A stretch of 64,000 bases of DNA from Aurantiochytrium sp. KH105. Lineage: Eukaryota; Sar; Bigyra; Thraustochytrida; Thraustochytriidae. The stretch covers positions 1-64,000 of the forward strand of contig BGKB01000204.1 in assembly GCA_003116975.1 (NCBI GenBank), read 5' to 3'. The notes below the pieces were generated by a model. It searched no databases, had not been told where the DNA came from, and worked only from the letters and a program-made list of their open reading frames with translations. Made by a program: the position numbers and the translations under genes. Every line of letters starts with the position of its first letter. Within the stretch, counting starts at the first letter, position 1. Positions 10,697 through 18,609 of the stretch are shown piece by piece.

Positions 10697-13075
10697 ATCA
10701 CTTCGGCGAGAAGAGAAACCTTTCTCCGTCGACCCCGCACGGGGACTTCGACTCGGTCGTATTTCCGAACCCGCCCCTTGCGCCGCCGAGACCGAGGAAC
10801 CGCACGATGCCGCTGCGCCACGAGGACTGTCACTTCTTGCTTGTCTCTGTCTTGCGCTTGTCAGAGCGGCGCCTGTTTCGGACCGGTTGAAAATCGAGTA
10901 GAGCGTCACCATCTCGCGCCAGAAGTCGTCCGGGTCGGTCGACTCCCGCGCGTTCTCCAGGTCGATGATCTTCGCGCCGCGCTCCGGGTGAATGACAATG
11001 TTGCGCTCGGCCATGTCCCCGTGGACGACGCCGAGTCGGTGTATGGTCAGCAGAGCGGCGCGGGCGGACTCGAAGTTGGTGTCCAGGATGCGCACCTGCT
11101 CGCTCCAGTCCTCCGCGCTGGACAGCAGGCTCTGGAGAGACTCGCCCTCATCCGTGACGGCCAGCACGTAGGGCAGCGTCGCCCATGACCCGGCGTAGAT
11201 GAGAAACGGGACCGCGAAGCCTTGTGCCTCGCGCAAAGGCCCCGTATACATGCGCCGCTCGTTCTCCATCGCGGCCTGCGCGGCGTCGTTTTTCGTCGGG
11301 TCCCGGGGCGCGATATCGTAGACCCATCGCTTAAAGATCATCTCGAGGCCGGCCGAGTTGCAGCGGTCCACGATCGTGCGCTCCGAGTGCCCCAAGCTGA
11401 CACAGTCCATCGGTCTTGGTATGCAGAAGTCGTCTTCGGCGAGGGGCAAGACTTCGCGCAGATGCTGCAACGCCTCGCGGGCTGCGTGGACCGAATCGCC
11501 TTGGCCCTGACCTTGCCCCTTGAAAAAGGCCTTGACAAACTTCGCGAAACTGTCCGAGACGCCTTGTGCTATCTCTTGCCAGTTCCCGTTCAAATCGCCC
11601 CCGGCGAGAACATCCGCGAACGATGCCGTCGACCCCGACCCGGAGTTCTGCATCGCCTCGTATAGAGTGCCTGGGCCAGTCGTAAGGCCCATCCCGGTTG
11701 CCTGCGGGTCGCGCAGCGCGGCGTTGACGAGCGCGAAGTATGCCCGTCGCGTCTTGACACGCCCGAAGCCAGCGGTGGCGGAGTAGGCGTTCGACACAAG
11801 CAAATCGCCGCGCTCGTCGCGGCGGAAAAACCACGTCTTGTCGGTGGTGGAGAGAACGGCGTATTTCAAACCAGACTGGACCATACAGGTGAAGGTCTGT
11901 AAAATCGGGGCCACGAACATGATCACTGAGGCTTTCAAAGTAGAATCCATGTAGCGTGCCCACAAAAGGTCGAGGCGGGGCTGTGCGCTAAACCGAGGGT
12001 TCTCGGGGGCCTCCGATGGGCCGGAAGATTGCGATGCCTGCGAGGACTGCGATCGCTGCGACGTTCGCCTCACCCTCGTGCCCGCGCGCGCCCTTCTCTC
12101 AAAGTCGTCATCTGGCTGGAAGGGGAAAACATATGGAGCTTTGTGCTCGTGCACTAGGAACCCGATCGTCGGGTTCGCCTTGTTCGACCCGGAATTGGTC
12201 GAAAGTAGACCCATTTTTTTTAGATCGTCCCGGCGTCTGGCCCGCGTCCAGGACACGCCCACGCGCATGCCCAGCCAATCACCCTCTTCGCGGTCTATCG
12301 TAATCCCCTCATCCGGACAGTTGCCCTCAAAGTAGCGTTCCACACCAGTGAGAACTGCTTCGGACATGCGGCTCAGTGCAGATGCCTCAGACATGCCGCA
12401 GTCGAAGCTCCTTAGCACACGCCAGTCACCGGTGGTCATCTTCTTGTTACCGCACGTCGCCTCAATTTCGTCCACCCCTACATCGGCCTCGAAGTTGGTC
12501 CACAGCGAGACGCTGACTGGGAAGAGGAACTTTACGTTCGCTCTGTCTTCGCTAACGGACCGCGTCGTGGACGTTCTGGAGGTGCTCGAGTACAAGGGGT
12601 TCCGAATGATGTTGATCACAAAATTCTGGTCCAAGAACGGAAGGAGCGTCTTTTCCGCTGCTTGAAGCTCGGTTCGAAGCGCTTCTGTCGAAGCCGTAGA
12701 CACCTCGAGTAACCGGGTCGTGAGCTGTAAACGTGCCTCTTTCAAGCGATCTCGCAACATGGTCGCGTTTTTGTCTGAGAATTGCTTCTCCATCCTCACG
12801 AATGCATTGTAAGCGGCATTCGCCATATCTAGAGCCTCGCTCGCGTCGTCAGCGTCCGCGTCCACCCAGCCACTCGCGCGCTCCGTGGTCGCGTACGCCA
12901 GAAACGCCGTGGGTGAGTTGAAGGCCTCTGTGGTCACCTTGTCGTTGCCAGCAGCCCCCGCCTTGGCCTCCTCGTCGTCGTCGTCGTCCTCCTCCTCCGC
13001 GTCTTCCGCGTCGCGCGAAGCCTTCGCCGCCGCCTTTGCCGCCCTCGCCGCCGCTCTATCCGCTCTGGATGACAT
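10628..13075 (-). CDS. Crinkler-like protein: PD-(D/E)XK nuclease-like plus protein-kinase-like domain (copy 1)
   Basis: An 815-residue frame starting at ATG 13075. Order of parts: an Ala/Arg-rich then acidic N-terminus (to about 50); helical region; nuclease-like fold around 255-460 with VHEHKAP (EHK at 310-312) followed by GLKYAVLSTT and TWFFRR; then a kinase-like domain with catalytic loop HGDMAERN (from 685) and IDLE in place of DFG. The paralogue at 24773-26827 shares the same order and motifs. Restriction-endonuclease-fold plus kinase C-termini are typical of the Crinkler (CRN) class of eukaryotic effector or conflict proteins, thought to act in nuclei of target cells. No CRN translocation motif is evident. 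About 86 residues beyond the point where the paralogue ends (downstream of about 10889) have no counterpart and run into the NTPase ORF. The nuclease part is more divergent than in copy 2. Confidence 0.65.
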   Translation of the reverse strand: MSSRADRAAARAAKAAAKASRDAEDAEEEDDDDDEEAKAGAAGNDKVTTEAFNSPTAFLAYATTERASGWVDADADDASEALDMANAAYNAFVRMEKQFSDKNATMLRDRLKEARLQLTTRLLEVSTASTEALRTELQAAEKTLLPFLDQNFVINIIRNPLYSSTSRTSTTRSVSEDRANVKFLFPVSVSLWTNFEADVGVDEIEATCGNKKMTTGDWRVLRSFDCGMSEASALSRMSEAVLTGVERYFEGNCPDEGITIDREEGDWLGMRVGVSWTRARRRDDLKKMGLLSTNSGSNKANPTIGFLVHEHKAPYVFPFQPDDDFERRARAGTRVRRTSQRSQSSQASQSSGPSEAPENPRFSAQPRLDLLWARYMDSTLKASVIMFVAPILQTFTCMVQSGLKYAVLSTTDKTWFFRRDERGDLLVSNAYSATAGFGRVKTRRAYFALVNAALRDPQATGMGLTTGPGTLYEAMQNSGSGSTASFADVLAGGDLNGNWQEIAQGVSDSFAKFVKAFFKGQGQGQGDSVHAAREALQHLREVLPLAEDDFCIPRPMDCVSLGHSERTIVDRCNSAGLEMIFKRWVYDIAPRDPTKNDAAQAAMENERRMYTGPLREAQGFAVPFLIYAGSWATLPYVLAVTDEGESLQSLLSSAEDWSEQVRILDTNFESARAALLTIHRLGVVHGDMAERNIVIHPERGAKIIDLENARESTDPDDFWREMVTLYSIFNRSETGAALTSARQRQARSDSPRGAAASCGSSVSAAQGAGSEIRPSRSPRAGSTEKGFSSRRSDSQCRRKDKKGEGVVEGPFESSQ

Positions 13076-13127
13076 CCCGCCCGCGCCTGCCCGCGCCCGC
13101 ACGCGCCCGCACGCGCCGGAGCCCGTG

Positions 13128-13212
13128 CCTGTCTGTCTGTCTGTGTGTCTGTCTGTCTGTCTGTGTGTCTGTCTGTGTGTCTGTGTGTCTGTCTGTCTGT
13201 CTGTCTGTGTCT
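13128..13212. repeat. CTGT/GTGT microsatellite upstream of the Crinkler-like gene
   Basis: About 85 bases of imperfect ctgt units, about 50 bp upstream of ATG 13075 (acag units on the sense strand of that gene). Confidence 0.95.
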
Positions 13213-13256
13213 CGCGTTTCGGGCCTGCCAGTCAGCCAGGCCGTCCCGTTCGTACT

Positions 13257-13296
13257 CCCGGGATAAATCAGTGCCCAAAACGCGCTTCAGACAAGG
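13257..13296. repeat. Right copy of the ~40-bp direct repeat
   Basis: Partner of 9864-9903 in the same orientation. Lies just outside the microsatellite on the upstream side of the Crinkler-like gene. Confidence 0.6.
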
Positions 13297-13724
13297 GGCG
13301 CTGTCGTGAGCACACCGATACACATCATCTCACCAAGGTCAGGTAAAGTCTGCACACGCCGTCCGTCGAGCGCGACAGTGAATGTCGGCGCCCGGGGCTC
13401 CATCCTGCAAGGTTGGCTAACATCAACTGTAGAGCCCCAGCTCTCAGGAGGGTGCGTTTCTGCACTGCTCGAATCTAGCTAGCGGGACACGAGCAGACCA
13501 GCCAGATTCACAGTCAGGATGGACGCGATCAACCCGCGGCTGGGCCCTCAACGCACGCGTTTCGCGGCGAGCAAAGCCTCATCGTCGAGGACGCGGGGAG
13601 ATTGCGCGAGCTGAGCAGGAAGAAGTCCGTCTCATCGACCGACCGAAGGGGCGAGAGAGTAATCATCGATCTGCTGCGCGAGGACGAGGAAAGAGAGGAG
13701 AACGGAGGACGACTCGGAAGGGCG
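13297..13724. other. Region upstream of copy B, including the module B 5' flank
   Basis: From about 13485 the sequence aligns with 7535 onward (shared runs such as acgcacgcgtttcgcggcgag in slightly changed form). No separate gene is seen. A conserved in-frame extension precedes the chosen ATG in both copies (DLLRE.EEREE in one frame), so an upstream exon or non-ATG start cannot be excluded. Confidence 0.5.
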
Positions 13725-14843
13725 ATGATGAAGGGTCTTTTTCACTGCGGCCTTGGAGGTTTCGCCAAGGTGCTTCTCATTGCAATAGTGCTCGTCGCAG
13801 TCGTTTCGAGCTTTGCTCGGGAGATCAAAGACGCCGCGTTGCCGAGGCGAGAAAATAAGATTTCGATTGTATGGATCCCGAGGGAAAGCCTCAACGATCG
13901 CTTCGAGGGCATGCGCGCCTCGGAGTCCAAGAGCTCCCGGAGCGGCGATACCACATCCTTGCGAAACCCTGCTACCGTCAAACCTACAACAAAACCTTCA
14001 GCTCACGTGAAGTTCTCCACGGTGAATTCTTCCTCCGTGTTCTACCGAGACATGGGCGACTTCATCGAGAATAAGATGAGTGAAACCTTCATTGGGCGCA
14101 AGATTTCCAATTCATCAGATGCTTTGGACGACCCAAATACTTTGGTGAGATGCTTTGCGTCCATGTACGCGGATCCTCTGGATGCGATCGTGGAGGTCGC
14201 CAACTGGATTTTCCAGATCGCGCAGGCCTGGGATGACAATCTTGCCGTCACTGATGAAGCCAGACACGCACTCGACCGATGGCTTCCAAGTAAGCTGGAT
14301 GACATTCGCATCTTTGAAAATCGCGATGCTTGGCCTGTGGTTAAATATAACGCAGAGCTCGGCAAATTCTTCTTTTTTTCTGAACCGAAGGCGAAACGTG
14401 ATCCCGCGCCAATGTCGGGCTTTGCTGAGGTAACCGAGATTGTAAACCCAAACAAATCGATCAGGAGCTCCAATCTCACGTTTGTCGAGGATATGTTCGC
14501 GAGCTTTGTGCGCACTCACGACATATCTGGACCAGAGGCTGAAGATCTCCTTCGCTTGGCAAAAAAGAGAAACCTTTCGCTCGAAAGCTGGCAACATCTT
14601 TTGGTAGTGACGCTTGGCGTGACAGATGGTCAGGCTCCACTAGCCAAGTTTGCACAGTCGTGGCGACGCATCAAAGCGAGTGACGTTCAGGCTTTCAAAG
14701 CGCAGAGCATCGAAGACCAGCTTGCGACTCTTGTTTCTCTTTTCGAGATATTGGATCAACTTGCATTGGCCTGCGAAGAGTCGCCGTGCTTTCATATACT
14801 GTTCCGGGTTGCGCTCTACCTCTTTCTGATAAGCACTTATTGA
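13725..14843 (+). CDS. Unknown membrane or secreted protein, duplicated family, copy B
   Basis: Paralogue of the protein at 7787-8884: 372 residues from ATG 13725, part of the same ATG-ATG pair. One N-terminal hydrophobic helix (AKVLLIAIVLVAVVSSF) is followed by a soluble region. Conservation is uneven. The segment from LSLESWQHLL to AQSWRRIKASD is nearly identical to copy A also at DNA level, whereas the stretch around residues 85-140 differs in length and sequence. Family and function are not recognised. Both copies keep an open frame over more than 360 codons despite substantial divergence, which argues that both are, or recently were, functional genes. Confidence 0.75.
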   Translation: MMKGLFHCGLGGFAKVLLIAIVLVAVVSSFAREIKDAALPRRENKISIVWIPRESLNDRFEGMRASESKSSRSGDTTSLRNPATVKPTTKPSAHVKFSTVNSSSVFYRDMGDFIENKMSETFIGRKISNSSDALDDPNTLVRCFASMYADPLDAIVEVANWIFQIAQAWDDNLAVTDEARHALDRWLPSKLDDIRIFENRDAWPVVKYNAELGKFFFFSEPKAKRDPAPMSGFAEVTEIVNPNKSIRSSNLTFVEDMFASFVRTHDISGPEAEDLLRLAKKRNLSLESWQHLLVVTLGVTDGQAPLAKFAQSWRRIKASDVQAFKAQSIEDQLATLVSLFEILDQLALACEESPCFHILFRVALYLFLISTY

Positions 14844-15614
14844 CGCGAAGTCTGATTGAAAGAAAGAACAACAAAGATGATTCGTCTAAACGTAAAAGAA
14901 ATCTCCCCTCCGCGCGTAGCGCGATGGGGAGGAAGAAGTTGGAGTCTCACGCAGCTGCTCGGAGACTGTAGTTGTTTGCCTAGGTTGCAAGGGAGTCGAA
15001 CGATTAGGAAGAGGCCGCTTGCAAATGGCCACCCTGGAGCGAGTAACTCGGAACTCGCACTGGGTTCGAGTGCTCGGGTGATTCGGGTCTGCTGGCGGAC
15101 GAGAGCGCGCTTGTGCGTGGCTTCGTGCAGCTTAGACTATGATTCACGCTGTGAATAGCATGATGAAATGAAATGCGTGGGCTCGTGTAAAAGCAGCATT
15201 TAAAAGGTGATGGAGCAATGTGCTGGGCCTTCGTCAACGCGACATTATCCAGCAATGCGCTGGGCCTTCGTCAAGGACGGCATTGCTCACTGACGGAATG
15301 ATACGCGGGCCTCGTTAAGGCGGCATCATTGCAGTGGGTGCGACTTGGTGTCACACGCGGAATGAGTGCGGCTCCCATGGTGTGCACACTGGGTGTCCAC
15401 ACTGGGTGTGCACTTTGGATCTGCTTGTGCGTGGATGCTATAGCAGTTTACCACCTGGTGTCAAGGTGATGGGTAGCTCATCGTGACGAGCATCGTAGAA
15501 TAATTTCATCGTAATGGGGGAAACTCATCATGGGAAGTCAAACTTGGGAAACATTGTTTTGCGCTTCAGTCTTGGTCTCGGTCTCGGTCTCGATCGCTCT
15601 ATCTGAACAAAGCA
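14844..15614. other. Unmatched insert in module B with degenerate short repeats
   Basis: No gene seen. About 15214-15330 holds three degenerate units of roughly 40 bp around the core gctgggccttcgtcaa. About 15384-15415 holds a short duplicated cacactgggtgt motif. This segment has no counterpart in module A. Confidence 0.55.
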
Positions 15615-16307
15615 CGCACAAGGCTCCGAGGATCGAATTGAGCTCCGTCGAGACTCGTCGCTTGCCATTTCTCATCACTTTCAGTGACCTTGACTTCCTT
15701 TGTTCTCCTCGTGCAACGCCGTGCAAACCACTTCATTTTTGTCGGCAATGTGCTTCCCCTTCCCCCCTTTCCCTGGACAACACGACCGCATTGGACAAAT
15801 CGCCCTCGAGCTCTCTCCGCCATCGCACATCCCCACCCCCAACTCCAAGCTCCCAATCTCCTCGCTCCTCTTACGCATTCAGCAACCTAGACCAACACCC
15901 TGCACAGGCCTCTTTCCCCTTTTCCGTCTTCGTCCGTTTGCACGCTTCGTCCATCGTACGATCGGATCGCGTCTGCGCACACGAAATTCTCGCTCTTGCG
16001 CTTTGCCTCTCCTGCCACTACTAGTCTGCTGCGACTTCTCCAGGTCAGCTAGCTGCCCAATGTGCTCGTTCCCGCGCGTTCTACAATGCGCCGCAAGCAG
16101 GCGGAGAGCTTGCGGCGGCGGCGACGACGGCGACAACCAGCGGCGGCAAAGCGCGATTGGGCAGACCGGAGCAGGCCAGCGCAGCGCGAGGGAGAGGCAG
16201 CGGCAGCGGCGCAGGACCCGGGCAGCAGCCGCTTCTTCCCCGCGCCAACCGCGACCCCGCCGCCCCCCCCCCGTCTCGCGAGCGGGTGGAAAAGCGCCGC
16301 GGCAACG
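15615..16307 (+). promoter_or_regulatory. Probable upstream/promoter region of prolyl-tRNA synthetase
   Basis: About 690 bp between the module B insert and ATG 16308. The first 400 bp are pyrimidine-rich on the plus strand (long C/T runs) and are duplicated almost unchanged at 9044-9436, where no ProRS gene follows. The last 230 bp are very CG-rich with purine-rich triplet runs and probably form the 5' untranslated region. Promoter function is inferred from position only; no named element is identified. Confidence 0.4.
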
Positions 16308-17921
16308 ATGGCGGACGCCAAGTCGCACAAGCAGCAGAAGAAGAAGACGACCAAGCTGGGTCTGTCGGTGGCCAAGGAGGATGACTTTAGCGAGTGGTAC
16401 ACGCAGGTGATCACCAAGTCGGAGATGATCGAGTACTACAACATCAGCGGGTGCTACATCCTGCGCCCGTGGTCGTTCAAGATCTGGGAGAGGATCCAGC
16501 AGCACTTTGACGGCGGCATCAAGAAGCTCGGTGTCGAACCCTGCTACTTTCCCATGTTCGTGTCCAAGCGCAACCTCTCCGTAGAAGAGGACCACATCGA
16601 GGACTTCGCCCCCGAGGTCGCCTGGGTCACCAAGTCCGGCGACTCCGAGCTCGAGGAACCCATTGCCATCCGCCCTACCAGTGAAACCATCATGTATCCG
16701 GCCTACGCCAAGTGGATCCGTAGCCACCGTGATCTGCCGCTGCAGCTCAACCAGTGGACCAATGTTGTGCGCTGGGAGTTCAAGAACCCGACCCCCTTTC
16801 TGCGCACCCGCGAGTTTCTCTGGCAGGAGGGCCACTCTGCCTTTGCCACCAAGGAGGAGGCCGACAAGGAGGTCCTCGACATTCTCGACCTCTACGCGCG
16901 CGTTTATGAGGAGCTCCTCGCGGTCCCAGTGATCAAGGGTCGCAAGAGCCACAAAGAGAAGTTCCCCGGCGGTGACTTTACCACCACCGTCGAGGCCTTT
17001 ATTCCCTGCGCTGGCCGTGCCATCCAGGCCGCCACCTCGCACTCGCTGGGTCAAAACTTCTCGCGCATGTTTAAGATCAAGTTTCTTGCTGAGGACGACA
17101 AGAGCGGCAACGCCAAGGACGATACACACAACTACGTCTGGCAAAACTCATGGGGTCTCACCACGCGTTCCATCGGCGTCGCTGTCATGGTGCACGGTGA
17201 CAACCAGGGTCTGGTCCTGCCCCCTCGCGTCGCGCCCATCCAGCTCGTCGGCGTTCCCATTTACGTCAAGGATGGTGCCCTGGGCTCGGTCATGGACGAC
17301 GCTCTGCGCAAGATCCTCGACGAGGCCGAAAAGAGCGGCCTCCGCGTCAAGCTTGACGACCGTACCGACAAGAACCCCGGCTGGAAATACAATTACTACG
17401 AGCAGCGGGGCGTGCCGCTGCGCGTCGAGATTGGCTCGCGCGATCTCGAGGCTGGCAAGTGCGTCCTCGTGCGCCGCGATAATGGCGCTCGCGAGGACTG
17501 CACGCTCGAGCAGGCCGGCGCCCGGTGTGTTGAGCTCATGGATGTCATTCAAGCCGACATGCTCGACCGTGCGCGCCAGGAGCGCGACAGCCGCCTTGCC
17601 GTCGTGTGGACCTGGGATGAGTTCGTCGAGGAGCTCATGGCCGGCAACATGGTCCTGGCTCCGTGGTCCCTCACCACCAAGTCCGAGGAGTGGGTCAAGG
17701 ACGAGACGAAGCGTATTTCCGAGGAGCGCGCTGCCTCCGCCGGCAAGGGCGTCGACGCTGATCAGGAAACCAACGCTGATGGAGAGTCCAAGAAGCTCAC
17801 GGGTGCCGCCAAGACCCTCTGCATTCCCTTCAACCAGCCCCCGATGCCCGAGGGTACCATGTGCTTTACGGGCTGTGGCGAGCCTGCCAAGGAGTGGTGC
17901 CTCTGGGGCCGCTCTTTCTAA
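16308..17921 (+). CDS. Prolyl-tRNA synthetase, eukaryotic/archaeal type
   Basis: Joins proline to tRNA-Pro in the cytosol. The start at ATG 16308 (context aacgATGgcg) gives 537 residues beginning MADAKSHKQQKKK; the open frame continues upstream but only as Arg/Ala-rich low complexity. Class II synthetase features: LGLSVAKEDDFSEWY near the start, RPTSETIMYPAYAKWI, a motif 2-like RTREFLWQEGHSAF, and an anticodon-binding domain around 290-400. The C-terminus carries the zinc-binding-like tail of archaeal/eukaryotic-type ProRS (CFTGCGEPAKEWCLWGRSF). Lysine-rich N-terminus, no organelle presequence evident, no Glu-tRNA synthetase fusion. Single exon. Convergent with the Nup133-like gene. Confidence 0.95.
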   Translation: MADAKSHKQQKKKTTKLGLSVAKEDDFSEWYTQVITKSEMIEYYNISGCYILRPWSFKIWERIQQHFDGGIKKLGVEPCYFPMFVSKRNLSVEEDHIEDFAPEVAWVTKSGDSELEEPIAIRPTSETIMYPAYAKWIRSHRDLPLQLNQWTNVVRWEFKNPTPFLRTREFLWQEGHSAFATKEEADKEVLDILDLYARVYEELLAVPVIKGRKSHKEKFPGGDFTTTVEAFIPCAGRAIQAATSHSLGQNFSRMFKIKFLAEDDKSGNAKDDTHNYVWQNSWGLTTRSIGVAVMVHGDNQGLVLPPRVAPIQLVGVPIYVKDGALGSVMDDALRKILDEAEKSGLRVKLDDRTDKNPGWKYNYYEQRGVPLRVEIGSRDLEAGKCVLVRRDNGAREDCTLEQAGARCVELMDVIQADMLDRARQERDSRLAVVWTWDEFVEELMAGNMVLAPWSLTTKSEEWVKDETKRISEERAASAGKGVDADQETNADGESKKLTGAAKTLCIPFNQPPMPEGTMCFTGCGEPAKEWCLWGRSF

Positions 17922-18609
17922 AGCAAAGGCTGTTTTCTCTCCTCGCAGAGAAATTGGAAAGGAAAAAAAGGGAATGTATTGGGGAGGGGAACCCTTTTAT
18001 TGAACTGGTGTCCAAAACACCTTCTTCTTCCCACTCGTGGCGAGGCGTTTTGCTTGCTTTCTTGCGAGAACTCCTTGAGTAGGTTCGCTCTTGCGCACGT
18101 AATCCTTATCTCATTGATTGTGAATGTTTTGGCTTTCGGACGACATTTTCTTGGATCTTTCTTGCCAATTAACTGCAGTCTATCTCACGACCTGTTCATG
18201 CAAACACTTCTTTCTTACCACTCGTGGCGAGGCGTTCTGCTTGCTTTCTTGCGATGACTCCATGAAGAGGTCAGCTCTTGCGCACGTATTCCTTATCTCA
18301 TTGATTGTGAATGTTTTGGCTTTCGAACGACATTTTCTTGGATCTTTCTTGCCAATTCACTGCAGTCTATCTCACGGCCTCTTCATGCGAAAGCCTCCGT
18401 CTTTGATCTCTTTCCGTAAAACCATTGTGTGGGGCTAGACTCTGCCTTTGGCATGCGTCACAAGACTCTCGGGCACTCAAGAAAACCAGAGAGCCCAGGT
18501 TGCGTCTGATGCACTCGAAAAGATAAGGATTAAGACAAAAATCATGCTTCATTTCTAACCAAGACCAAGATCGTTTTGTGTGTTTTCGCTGCTCTCTCTT
18601 CCTTTTTAC
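17922..18609. other. Convergent intergenic region between ProRS and the Nup133-like gene
   Basis: Contains a 187-bp tandem duplication (separate entry) and otherwise no gene. Probably holds both 3' untranslated regions. Confidence 0.6.
18014..18388. repeat. 187-bp tandem duplication, two copies
   Basis: Copies at about 18014-18200 and 18201-18388 share the core ccactcgtggcgaggcgtt and a long identical run around cattgattgtgaatgtttt. They differ by scattered substitutions, so the duplication is not brand new. Confidence 0.85.

Larger units (their letters stand above)
13485..16016 (+). repeat. Segmental duplication, module B
   Basis: Second copy of the module described at 7535-9436: 5' flank, gene 13725-14843 and a 3' flank at 15615-16016, with about 0.7 kb of unmatched sequence between gene and 3' flank. 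The 3' flank lies directly upstream of prolyl-tRNA synthetase. Confidence 0.85.

Noticed and set aside
9864-13296. A classical DNA transposon with terminal inverted repeats around the Crinkler-like gene
   Set aside because: The end repeats found are direct, not inverted, and no transposase is present; kept only as a direct-repeat finding.
15040-15100. A possible tRNA B-box (ggttcgagtgc)
   Set aside because: No matching A-box or acceptor-stem pairing could be drawn around it.
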